DNA from: Winogradskyella sp.
GTDB taxonomy: Bacteria; Bacteroidota; Bacteroidia; Flavobacteriales; Flavobacteriaceae
Direction: 5' to 3'
Length of the DNA: 64,000 nucleotides
Assembly (NCBI RefSeq): GCF_013213835.1
Contig: NZ_JABSSU010000010.1
Span: 1-64,000, forward strand
Position numbers and translations under genes: made by a program. Below, piece by piece: positions 25,214 to 33,946 of the stretch. How positions within the stretch are numbered: the first letter of the stretch is position 1; every line of letters starts with the position of its first letter. The notes below the pieces were generated by a model, which was not told the DNA's origin, did no database searches, and worked only from the letters and a program-made list of their open reading frames with translations.

Positions 25214-26146
25214 ATGAAAGCAATTGAATGTTTAAAATACGGAGGTCCAGAAAACTTAGTTTTAGCTGAAGTTGAAAAGCCATCACCAAAAGACAATGAA
25301 GTACTTATTAAGATTTGTGCTACCAGTGTTACGACAAGTGATGTACTTATTCGAAGAATGAACGAAAAACCTATTCCAAAGTTTATCCTTCAATGTATTT
25401 TTGGTTTTGGAAAACCAAGAAAACCTATTTTAGGAATGGTATCTTCTGGTGTGATAGAAAATAAGGGGAAAAATGTGTCTTCTTTTAATATTGGCGATGA
25501 AGTTTTTGCTTACGGTTCTGTGTCATCAACAAAACGACATTTTGGTTCATATGCAGAATATATATGCTTGCCTGAAGATTGGCACATTGCCCTTAAGCCA
25601 AAAAATATTAGTCACAATGAAGCAGTAGCTATTCCATATGGTGGCTTATTAGCGTCACACTTATTGGGTAAAACTGCAATAAAAAAAGGAGATAAAGTTT
25701 TAATCTACGGCGCTTCTGGGAGTATTGGTACTATGGCAATACAATTGGCAAAGAATGCGGGAGCTGTTGTAACGAGCGTTTGTAGTGAAAAGAATTTTGA
25801 GTTAGTGAAGTCATTGGGGAGTGATTTTGTTATTGATTATACCAAAGAAGGCGCAGAACTAAAATTAGAGACCTACAATTATGTTTTAGATGCTGTTGGT
25901 AACTCTAAGTCGTCAACTCTTAAAGAGAAAAGTAAGAAAGCCCTTTTGCCAAAAGGTAAATATATTTCGATTGATCACGGAATTCCATTAACTCCCAAAG
26001 ACGCTTTTATGAATTTAAAATCTTTGGCTGAACAAGAAAGGATTAGATCTGTAATAGATAGGATTTATCCTTTAGAAAAATTGTCTGAAGCTCATGCTTA
26101 TGTAGAGAATGGACATAAAAGAGGAAATGTTGTAATTACTGTCTGA
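25214..26146 (+). CDS. Medium-chain dehydrogenase/quinone reductase-like oxidoreductase
   Basis: A 310-residue protein of the zinc-independent MDR family: GroES-like N-domain (about 1-125, MKAIECLKYGGPENLVLAEV and GSYAEYICLPEDWHIALK), then a Rossmann NAD(P) domain with the glycine motif YGASGSIGTMAIQLAK (about 155-172) and a C-terminal KRGNVVITV typical of quinone-oxidoreductase relatives. The zinc ligands of true alcohol dehydrogenases are missing. Predicted role: NAD(P)H-dependent reduction of quinones or enones in the cytosol. It converges with the Crp-type regulator gene, with only 3 bases between the stops. Confidence 0.88.
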   Translation: MKAIECLKYGGPENLVLAEVEKPSPKDNEVLIKICATSVTTSDVLIRRMNEKPIPKFILQCIFGFGKPRKPILGMVSSGVIENKGKNVSSFNIGDEVFAYGSVSSTKRHFGSYAEYICLPEDWHIALKPKNISHNEAVAIPYGGLLASHLLGKTAIKKGDKVLIYGASGSIGTMAIQLAKNAGAVVTSVCSEKNFELVKSLGSDFVIDYTKEGAELKLETYNYVLDAVGNSKSSTLKEKSKKALLPKGKYISIDHGIPLTPKDAFMNLKSLAEQERIRSVIDRIYPLEKLSEAHAYVENGHKRGNVVITV

Positions 26147-26149
26147 CCA

Positions 26150-26734
26150 TTAATGAGAGGATGAAGCAATGCGCTTTCTAATACGACTTAAAGATTCTGG
26201 CTTTACACCGATATAACTCGCTATATGATATTGGGCAACTCTTTGCACTAGTTCCGGTCTTGTTTTTAATAGCTTTAGATAGCGTTCTTTAGGTGAGTCT
26301 GTATAATAGGAAGCTAAGGCCTCTTTTTGTTCTGCAAAAGCCATTTCCATAATCACTCGAGAAATTGTTTCGAACTTAGGGAAGTTTTTGAAAAGTTGTT
26401 GGGCTTTTTCTTCGTTGCCAACAACAACAATTGTATCTTCAAGGCAAATCCAATTGTGGTTTGCAGAATTTTTATAAGATGAATTATTTAGAGAGATTGC
26501 CCACTGATTCTCAGAAAAGAAATTCGTAGTCTTTTCTTCACCATCAGATAAAATGTATTCTCGTATACATCCTTCAAGAACAAAATAAGTGTTTACCGAA
26601 ATCTGTCCTTCTTTTAATAAGTACTCTCCTTTTTTTAACACTTGAGTTTGCATGCTAGTCATAAGCGCTTCAGATTCCGCAGTCGAAAGAGGCGATATTT
26701 TGGAAAAGTAATTAATGATTTTTTCGTGCATCAA
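26150..26734 (-). CDS. Crp/Fnr-type transcriptional regulator
   Basis: A 194-residue protein: cyclic-nucleotide-binding-like roll (about 20-130, YLLKEGQISVNTYFVLEGCIRE) and a C-terminal short helix-turn-helix (QYHIASYIGVKPESLSRIRKR). It lacks the clear cAMP-binding Arg/Ser pair, like most Bacteroidota members. Known relatives often sit beside oxidoreductases or transporters they regulate; here it converges with the MDR gene. It is a paralogue of the cassette gene at 7957-8544 with the same ASYxGxxPxxLSRxRK recognition helix. Confidence 0.87.
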   Translation of the reverse strand: MMHEKIINYFSKISPLSTAESEALMTSMQTQVLKKGEYLLKEGQISVNTYFVLEGCIREYILSDGEEKTTNFFSENQWAISLNNSSYKNSANHNWICLEDTIVVVGNEEKAQQLFKNFPKFETISRVIMEMAFAEQKEALASYYTDSPKERYLKLLKTRPELVQRVAQYHIASYIGVKPESLSRIRKRIASSSH

Positions 26735-27086
26735 TGTTTTTTAATAATTGCATATTATGGCTAGATAGGTAAGGTGAGTGAGTTTTTTAATTCACAAATA
26801 TAAAGAATAAAAGCCTTTAGACGTGATTCGCTTTACCTGATGTTAGTTGTAGAGTCAACAGTCTGAGTTTTAGTTACGGTTTCTTTAATAAATGATATTC
26901 TATTACTACAAACGTCTATATAGGTCTTCATTTATATTTTTTATGATAAATAGGGGATTTTGCTAAATCTGTATTTTATTGAGGTATTCGTTTTTACGCT
27001 GCATAAAACATCTATTGCGTTCGTAATGCTCTTAAACAAAGTATTATAAAGCACAATTATGTGAGTTTTAAAAATTTAATTTTCGA

Positions 27087-27263
27087 TTCTTTGAATTAAA
27101 GTATCCGAATATATTGATGCTAAGTTGAAAGGATTTTACTTAACATTTTAATTTTAATAAAGTATTATCTTTGATAATAAATTATTGTTTAACTGCAACA
27201 GTAAACTGCATACGATTTGCATACGAAAGTGCATACGATTTTAGAAAATAAATAGCTGGAAAC
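27087..27263. repeat. Long direct repeat, copy 2, with three TGCATACGA iterons
   Basis: Matches 17104-17253. It contains three 9-base direct repeats TGCATACGA at 27207-27215, 27218-27226 and 27230-27238, spaced 11-12 bases, immediately left of the tRNA-like sequence. Such arrays resemble arm-type binding sites of tyrosine recombinases. The 953-base gap 26735-27687 holds this repeat, the tRNA remnant and its terminator; I see nothing else in it. Confidence 0.6.
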
Positions 27264-27342
27264 CCTAATAAATAGGTTGGGGCAAGTCTAATATTCGAGC
27301 TCATAATACGAAGGTCACTGGTTCGAGTCCAGTTCCCGCTAC
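27253..27342 (+). pseudogene. Decayed tRNA-fMet-like sequence
   Basis: The 3' half is well preserved: anticodon loop CTCATAA (CAT) at about 27300-27306, variable region AGGTC, T-arm ACTGG-TTCGAGT-CCAGT and acceptor strand TCCCGCTA. A possible 5' acceptor strand TAGCTGGA (27253-27260) pairs with one mismatch, but the D-arm is not recognisable, the anticodon stem is broken and the length (about 90) is too great. This pattern fits a 3'-fragment of an initiator-type tRNA left by integration at a tRNA gene. No CCA is encoded. Confidence 0.55.
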
Positions 27343-27349
27343 AACAAGC

Positions 27350-27377
27350 CAAGTACGAAAGTATTTGACTTTTTTTG
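27350..27377 (+). terminator. Terminator after the tRNA-like sequence
   Basis: Stem CAAGTAC, loop GAAA, GTATTTG (one G-T pair), then ACTTTTTTTTG. It sits 8 bases after the tRNA 3' end, as expected for a tRNA transcription unit. Confidence 0.65.
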
Positions 27378-27687
27378 TACATGAAATTTCTCAAACAAAT
27401 TGGGGGATATTTTTATGTTAAAAAAGGACAAGTTCCATTAAAACTTTGGTTATTGTTCTAGTTTCTTAGTTTGATCCAATCCGCACAGCGAGTTGCTCTA
27501 GTTATAACTATAAACTAAAATAAAGAGGCATTTTTATACAAGGTGAGCTAAATTAAATTAACCAAAGAGTTTTTAATCATTTATAACCCAGCACTCAGAC
27601 TTTTCAGATATAACTTTAAAATATTATTTGTTAGCGGCTATTTTTGGTGAAAAAAATGTATCTTTTAACTTTTGTAATTAATCATCT

Positions 27688-30600
27688 ATGAGTAAAAAAA
27701 AGCCTCTTAACAAAGAAGATTCTCTAAATATAATTGCTATCGGGGCATCTGCTGGAGGTTTAGAAGCATTACAGAGTTTCCTATCTAACTTACCTCAATT
27801 GCCAAATAGTGCTATAATCATTGCGCAACATCTTAGTCCCACTCATAAAAGTTTGTTGGTAGAACTGCTTAGTAAGTATACCAGTATGAAGGTGGATGAA
27901 GCAAATCATGGTACAACCATTGCTAAAAGAACTATCTACATTACAGCACCTGACAAAGAAATTCAACTCATTAATGGGAAGATTTCATTAAAGAAGCCAA
28001 CGGCATTAATTGGACCCAAACCAAGTGTTGACATACTTTTTCAGTCAATGGTTAATTTAAAAAAGGAATTGGTAGTAGCTGTAATACTTTCAGGCACTGG
28101 TAGCGATGGAGCCAAAGGTTTAGCAAGTCTCAATGGTAAAAATATCTTAAAAATTGCGCAGGCTCCTAAAAGCAGTAAGTATGACGGAATGCCTAATGCT
28201 GCAATTCAATTAGGAGATGTAGATTTAATTCTTACTCCTGAAGACATGGGTGATGAAATATCACTTTTTCTTAATAAACAAGAATCATCCAATCGAATTG
28301 CCCAAGTTAACGAATTAAAAGAAAAGACACACTTCGAAAGGGTTTTGTTTTTAGTTGGAAACCATACAGGTATTGATTTCACCAATTACAAAAAAGCAAC
28401 ATTAGAAAGGAGATTAGACAAGCGCATGCAAATGCTTAAAATTGAAGACATAGATGATTATGTAAATATTTTAAAAGGGAACACACAAGAGATCGATATC
28501 TTGTTTAACATGATGTTAATTGGCGTAACTCACTTCTTTCGAGATAGCAAATCGTTCTCTGCATTAAACGAATCTCTTGTGAAAATACTTTCTAAAAAGC
28601 CAAAGAATGAAGCCATTCGTATATGGGTACCTGGATGTTCTACAGGAGAAGAGGCATATTCAATCGCAATATTAGTTAATGAGATTTTAGAAAAAACTAA
28701 TCCAAAATATCAACTTCAAATATTTGCAACAGATGTAGATGCAAAAGCGATTTCTTTTGCTCGCAAAGGAATATACTCTGCGAAAAATGTAGAAGGAATG
28801 CCAGATGAGATACGTGACAAATATTTTAGTCGAAAGGGGAATTTCTTTGAGCTTAATAAAGAAATACGAAGTAGGATTCTTTTTTCTGTTCACGATCTCA
28901 TTAAAAACCCGCCTTTTTTAAGATTAGATCTCATTTCATGTCGTAACCTGCTTATTTATTTTAATGCTAAACTGCAACAACAGGTACTTCCTATTTTTCA
29001 TTATGCATTGCGAAATGATGCGATTCTTTTCCTCGGTAGATCAGAAACTATAGGCCAATTTACCAATCTTTTCGGAACCATTGACCAAAAAAATAAAATC
29101 TTTATACGCAAGACTAGCAAAAGACTAAATGTACCTAAGTTTTCATCATTTATTCCGATGAAAAACAGGACAGAACCAAATCTTATCAATACACCATATG
29201 TGAAAAAAGATAATAATGTTAGTGATCGGATTAAAAATACGATTTATAGCTCATTTGAGCATCCTTACGTCATTATTAATAATGAATTTGATATACAAGA
29301 GGTATATGGGGATGTGCGATTATTTTTAACTCTTAATGAAGGAAGTATTCAGGTAAACCTTATAAAAATGGTAAACCCTGAGATACAAATTGAGCTTAGA
29401 GGATTGTTGATTAAAGTTTTGAAGGATAACCATGCACAACGGAGTGAAATTAAAAAGTTTGACCTGTACGGCAATGAGTACTATGTCAGAATAATAGCCA
29501 AACCTCTAATTTCCGTTGAAAATTCACAAGATCTTTTCATTGTAATTTTTGAAAAGCTCGACATAGAGGAGTATATTTCAAGAGGCTCGACAGACAATGA
29601 TCAGCAAATTATTGATCATAGAATACAAGAGCTTGAAATTGAGCTTTCTACAACTAAGCAGCATCTTCAAACCTATATTGAAGAGATGGAAACCAGTAAT
29701 GAAGAGTTGCAATCATTGAACGAAGAGTTGCAAAGTACAAATGAAGAGTTGCAAAGTACCAACGAAGAACTCGAAACGACCAATGAGGAGCTTCAAAGTA
29801 CCAACGAAGAAATCCAAATCGCATATTCAGAGTTAAAGGATATTCATGATGAGCTTGCGCAAAAGGATAGCAGGCTTAAGGATAGCGAAGCAAACTCTAG
29901 GGCACTTCTCAATAATAATCTTCAAGCCTTCCTACTTATTGATAATACCTATCAAATTCTTGATTTTAATAAAAAGGCTGAGCAACTTTATGCAAATATT
30001 AGTGGCATTGTACTTGAAAGGAATAAGTCAATCATAGATTATTTGCCTACCAGTATAGTAAATTATTACTTGGATGCTTTTAAGAATTTGTTTGATCAGA
30101 GATCTGTGTCTTTAAGTTTTGAACTAGAAGTTCCAACCAAGAAAACCGATCAAATATGGTTATTAAATAATTTCACACCAATTAAAGAAGCTAATGGTTC
30201 AGCTAAAAGGATTTCCGTGAGTCAACTTGATATAAGTGAAATTAAAAAAGCGGAAATTGAAAGGAACGCGGCAAATATAAAACTTCAGGGCTTGCTAAGT
30301 ACTCAGACTTTCTATGTTCTTAGAACTGATCTTGAAGGGCTACATACATACTGGAATGAAATCTTTGAAAGAGATTACGGTTGGGTGTATCCAAATGGTA
30401 TTGCTAATACCTCTGGGCTCGATTCTATTTGTCCTCACCATCACGAGAAGACTCAAATAACAGTTGTGAAATGTCTAGAAAACCCAAATACTCCTGTTCA
30501 AGTTGAATTAGATAAACCCGGCAAGAATGGGGAGATACGAACTACCCTTTGGGATTTTGTTTGTTTAACAGACGATCAAGGTAACCCAACAGAGATTCAA

Positions 30601-32088
30601 TGCTCTGGTATCGAAATTACTCGTTTAAAACAGCTAAGACTAAATGAAAAGCGCTTAAAAAATGCTCAAAAACTTGCAAAAACTGGGAGTTGGGGATATG
30701 ACTTAAAAAATAAAACCTTCAGTTACTCTGAGGAACTCTTAAATATTCTTGGGATGGATTCTTCAAGAAACAACTATACCTATGAAGATTTTAATAATTT
30801 ATTTACAAAAGATGTAAAGAAAAAGTTAAAGAAAAATAGGGAAGAATGTATTTTGCAGGAAAACAATAAAAATACACTTTTCAAATTTACTGATAAAGAT
30901 AATAATGAAATCACTCTTGAAGAGTGGTGTCAAATAGAAAAAGATGAGAATGGAGAAGTAATTTTATTATCGGGTACCATCCAAGACATCACTGATAAAC
31001 TCGAAACCCAGGAAAAATTATTAAATTCTGACAGAATATTTGATTATTCTCAAGATATGCTTTGTATTGCAGGACATGATGGTTATTTCAAAGTCCTAAA
31101 TCCTGTTTGGAGCAAAACTCTTGGATGGAGTATAGATGAACTGAAAGCTAAGCCTTACATGGAATTTGTTCATCCTGAAGACAAAATTGAAACTTCTGCT
31201 GAAGCGGAAAATTTGCAAGATGGACTCCATGTTTACGATTTTGAGAACAGATATCTTTGTAAAGATGGAAGCTACAAATGGCTTTCATGGAAGTGTTTTT
31301 CATACTTAGCAGAACAAAAGATTTATGCTGTAGCAAGTGATATTACTGATATCAAAAAGGATATTAAGCTAAAAGAAGAAATGATAGAGGTTCAAAAGGA
31401 ACAGAATGAGCGACTTTTAAATTTTGCTCACATTGTTTCGCATAATTTACGCTCGCATACTTCAAATATGCTCGGTATTTTTGATGTTCTTGAAATGGAG
31501 GAATCGCAAATCCTAGAGAATGAATATATAGGCATGTTTCAAACTTCAGTACATAACCTGAATGAAACTTTAACACATTTAAATGAAATCTTGGATATTT
31601 CTCGCGAAATAGACACTAAATATGAGTCGGTAAATATAGAGGAGATTATAGACAATTGTATGGGGTCCTTATCACAACTTGCTATCGACTCCCAAGTTGA
31701 GATTAGCAAACATATCAAAACGACCAACACAATAGTAAGCACAGTGCCAGCATACATTGAGAGTATTATTTTTAATATGATTACTAATGCAATTAAATTC
31801 AAAGCTACGGATCGTGAGTCATTCTTAAAGATTTATTGTTTAGAACAAGAAAACCATATGTGCCTCCGGTTCGAAGATAACGGTTTAGGCATCGATCTAG
31901 ATATGCACGGAAGCAGACTGTTTGGTCTTTATAAAACCTTTCACAACAACAAGGATTCAAAGGGATTGGGACTATTTATTACGAAAAATCAAGTTGAGTC
32001 TATGAAAGGAAGTATATCCGTTAAGAGTACACCTGATGTTGGAACTACCTTTAGCATATTACTACCAATAAATACTGGTAAGAATTAG
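27688..32088 (+). CDS. CheB-CheR-PAS-histidine kinase fusion
   Basis: A 1466-residue multidomain signalling protein. Order: CheB methylesterase (about 12-195) with Ser in GASAGG, His in AQHLSPTHKS and Asp in SGTGSDGAKG; CheR methyltransferase (about 215-485) with ATLERRLDKRM, GCSTGEEAYSIAI and SCRNLLIYF; a coiled coil of NEELQST heptads (about 650-735); three to four PAS domains (about 735-1230); and a HisKA (IVSHNLRSH, about 1250) plus HATPase_c domain (EDNGLGIDL, KGLGLFITK). No membrane segment is visible, so it is cytosolic. Known: this architecture occurs widely in Bacteroidota outside chemotaxis; its methylation target is unknown. No receiver partner is adjacent on this strand. Confidence 0.92.
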   Translation: MSKKKPLNKEDSLNIIAIGASAGGLEALQSFLSNLPQLPNSAIIIAQHLSPTHKSLLVELLSKYTSMKVDEANHGTTIAKRTIYITAPDKEIQLINGKISLKKPTALIGPKPSVDILFQSMVNLKKELVVAVILSGTGSDGAKGLASLNGKNILKIAQAPKSSKYDGMPNAAIQLGDVDLILTPEDMGDEISLFLNKQESSNRIAQVNELKEKTHFERVLFLVGNHTGIDFTNYKKATLERRLDKRMQMLKIEDIDDYVNILKGNTQEIDILFNMMLIGVTHFFRDSKSFSALNESLVKILSKKPKNEAIRIWVPGCSTGEEAYSIAILVNEILEKTNPKYQLQIFATDVDAKAISFARKGIYSAKNVEGMPDEIRDKYFSRKGNFFELNKEIRSRILFSVHDLIKNPPFLRLDLISCRNLLIYFNAKLQQQVLPIFHYALRNDAILFLGRSETIGQFTNLFGTIDQKNKIFIRKTSKRLNVPKFSSFIPMKNRTEPNLINTPYVKKDNNVSDRIKNTIYSSFEHPYVIINNEFDIQEVYGDVRLFLTLNEGSIQVNLIKMVNPEIQIELRGLLIKVLKDNHAQRSEIKKFDLYGNEYYVRIIAKPLISVENSQDLFIVIFEKLDIEEYISRGSTDNDQQIIDHRIQELEIELSTTKQHLQTYIEEMETSNEELQSLNEELQSTNEELQSTNEELETTNEELQSTNEEIQIAYSELKDIHDELAQKDSRLKDSEANSRALLNNNLQAFLLIDNTYQILDFNKKAEQLYANISGIVLERNKSIIDYLPTSIVNYYLDAFKNLFDQRSVSLSFELEVPTKKTDQIWLLNNFTPIKEANGSAKRISVSQLDISEIKKAEIERNAANIKLQGLLSTQTFYVLRTDLEGLHTYWNEIFERDYGWVYPNGIANTSGLDSICPHHHEKTQITVVKCLENPNTPVQVELDKPGKNGEIRTTLWDFVCLTDDQGNPTEIQCSGIEITRLKQLRLNEKRLKNAQKLAKTGSWGYDLKNKTFSYSEELLNILGMDSSRNNYTYEDFNNLFTKDVKKKLKKNREECILQENNKNTLFKFTDKDNNEITLEEWCQIEKDENGEVILLSGTIQDITDKLETQEKLLNSDRIFDYSQDMLCIAGHDGYFKVLNPVWSKTLGWSIDELKAKPYMEFVHPEDKIETSAEAENLQDGLHVYDFENRYLCKDGSYKWLSWKCFSYLAEQKIYAVASDITDIKKDIKLKEEMIEVQKEQNERLLNFAHIVSHNLRSHTSNMLGIFDVLEMEESQILENEYIGMFQTSVHNLNETLTHLNEILDISREIDTKYESVNIEEIIDNCMGSLSQLAIDSQVEISKHIKTTNTIVSTVPAYIESIIFNMITNAIKFKATDRESFLKIYCLEQENHMCLRFEDNGLGIDLDMHGSRLFGLYKTFHNNKDSKGLGLFITKNQVESMKGSISVKSTPDVGTTFSILLPINTGKN
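29690..29836 (+). repeat. NEELQST heptad repeat (coiled-coil linker)
   Basis: About seven tandem 21-base units encode NEELQST-like heptads in the CheB-CheR-PAS-kinase protein. The regular pattern E-E-L in each heptad predicts a parallel coiled coil joining the CheR and PAS parts. Confidence 0.8.
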
Positions 32089-32267
32089 GCTAAAATATAC
32101 TTAATTTGAATGCGCTTTATCACAGAAAACTTTAGATAGAGCTATTGGTAAATTAAAATAATTAAAGAATATACCTTAAATAAGAGATGCTACCTTAATT
32201 ACTAGAGCAAAGAAGATCGAATCAGTAAAATAGTTTTGAATACTAATTAAACTTAACTCACTAAAAT

Positions 32268-32609
32268 TTATACTTCTTCAAGTACAGATTGTCCTATAGA
32301 TTTATCTCCTGAGGTCCATTGCCAATGTTCTATGAGTCTAATTTTTCCATTGTTAAGCAACTGTGGGGTAGATGTACAAACCCCTGTCATAATTTCGTTG
32401 TTATGAGTTATCTGATGATAGTGCATATCAATTGTGCCTGCTTCATCCACAAGTCCTATGAGTTGACCTAATTTTATTTTACCACCAAAGTATTGGCACG
32501 TCAATATATTACCAGTTTGGTGATAGTGAAAAACCATGTCCATAGAAACATCGCCATTATCTGAATTTAAGACGGCTCTAAACTTTTTGTTATTGTAGTT
32601 GAACTTCAT
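32268..32609 (-). CDS. Small conserved protein, unknown
   Basis: A 113-residue soluble protein rich in His and aromatic residues (FHYHQTGNILTCQYFGG, MHYHQITHNN, IEHWQWTSG), predicted to be a small beta-barrel. I recall relatives in Flavobacteriaceae carrying the label N-acetylglutamate synthase, but no acetyltransferase (GNAT) motif is visible, so I do not adopt it. It lies 5 bases after the FAD oxidoreductase gene on the same strand and is probably co-transcribed with it. Confidence 0.65.
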   Translation of the reverse strand: MKFNYNNKKFRAVLNSDNGDVSMDMVFHYHQTGNILTCQYFGGKIKLGQLIGLVDEAGTIDMHYHQITHNNEIMTGVCTSTPQLLNNGKIRLIEHWQWTSGDKSIGQSVLEEV

Positions 32610-32614
32610 ATAAA

Positions 32615-33862
32615 CTATAGGCTACTTTTTTTGATTGTATCTATAACTGCAATTGCAGCTTTTTCACCTGACAACATTGCTGCATTTAGAGAACCATTTA
32701 GGAGTTGATCACCTGCTATAAATATGGTAGAACTTACTTTGGTCTTTGGAGAATCATATCTTAAATCACTTATATCAGGCAGTGCTTTTTTAATCTTATA
32801 ACGCTTTAAGAATTTCACCTCTTTAATATTACAGAACACAGATAAATCAGAACTTACTTTTGTTATTAATTCATCTTCAGATAGCTTATGATTTTTAACA
32901 ACTGTAACTGATAACAATTCCTGATTCGCTTCATTCTTATTTGCAATTGAGGTATGGTAGAAAATGTTATTAATTAATGATTCTTGGTCTGAAATAAGAC
33001 CAATTAATGGTTGGCTATAACTTTTAGAAGACGTTTCAAAATATAACGTATCGCAAGATTTCCACTTCAAATTAATGGTGTTCGAGCCTTTAATTAAAGT
33101 ACTGGCTTCAGTAGCTATAATAGTAGCATTACTATTAAGTTTTGTTCCATCCTCTAGAATAATTTCACCCTCTAAAACTTCTTTAACTTTGGTGTTAAAT
33201 TGAAAGGTAGTTCGTTTTAAATTATTTTGTAGCTGTTTAGAAATAGCTTGTATTCCTTCTTTTGGAATAACCGCTAAACCTTCACCAAACATTTTATAAA
33301 CAAACTCAAACATTCGACTAGAGGTGATGAGTTCTGTTTCTAAAAAAATACCTGTAAAAAAGGGTTTAAAGAAATTAGTAATAATATTATCAGAAAAGCC
33401 AAGATCTTTCAAGTATGCTAATGTTGCAACCTCTTCGGACTTGAAAATCTCATCAATAGACTTGTTTTTTAAATACTGGTTTAACTTAAAAATCTTCAAT
33501 TTATCTGACAAAGAACCAACAGATGATAAGAGCGTAGGAAAAAGAAAGGAAATATGTCGTATCGGATCTCCAATAACTTGATCTTTACCGTTTCTGTAGA
33601 TTTTTGCACCAGGTTGTAGTTGTTGCAAGTCTAATTTTGAATAATCTAAATACTTTTGGGCTGCAGGATACGCTCCAAGTAATACTTGAAATCCATGATC
33701 TAAGACGTATCCGTTATAAATATCAGATTTTACACGACCACCTACACGATCTGTTGTTTCAATAATATGAGGATGAAATCCGTGATTTTCTAAAACTTGT
33801 GCAGCAATCAAACCACTAACACCAGCACCAATAATATGTATGTTATAATCTGTCTTTTTCAT
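32615..33862 (-). CDS. FAD-dependent amine-oxidase/phytoene-desaturase-like oxidoreductase
   Basis: About 415 residues from the ATG at 33862, chosen because the Rossmann motif then begins near residue 10 (HIIGAGVSGLIAAQVLE followed by RVGGRV, the dinucleotide-binding and amine-oxidase signature); an upstream ATG at 33904 would add a hydrophobic leader. The C-terminal FIAGDQLLNGSLNAAMLSG is the second FAD-binding motif, with GEKAA after it. Known: the family includes protoporphyrinogen oxidases, carotenoid desaturases and amine oxidases; the substrate is not evident. It is followed closely by the 113-residue protein and lies 85 bases downstream of the signalling operon on the same strand. Confidence 0.85.
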   Translation of the reverse strand: MKKTDYNIHIIGAGVSGLIAAQVLENHGFHPHIIETTDRVGGRVKSDIYNGYVLDHGFQVLLGAYPAAQKYLDYSKLDLQQLQPGAKIYRNGKDQVIGDPIRHISFLFPTLLSSVGSLSDKLKIFKLNQYLKNKSIDEIFKSEEVATLAYLKDLGFSDNIITNFFKPFFTGIFLETELITSSRMFEFVYKMFGEGLAVIPKEGIQAISKQLQNNLKRTTFQFNTKVKEVLEGEIILEDGTKLNSNATIIATEASTLIKGSNTINLKWKSCDTLYFETSSKSYSQPLIGLISDQESLINNIFYHTSIANKNEANQELLSVTVVKNHKLSEDELITKVSSDLSVFCNIKEVKFLKRYKIKKALPDISDLRYDSPKTKVSSTIFIAGDQLLNGSLNAAMLSGEKAAIAVIDTIKKSSL

Positions 33863-33946
33863 AAAGACAAAGATAAAGTATCCGAGTCTTCGTATAAAAT
33901 CCAAAAATTAAATTATCAAGAAATAATTTATACAGAGACATATGAA

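Noticed and set aside
27182..27394. Minus-strand ORF of 70 codons
   Set aside because: It is the antisense reading of the tRNA-fMet-like sequence and its iterons; the peptide resembles spurious ORFs commonly called over tRNA genes.
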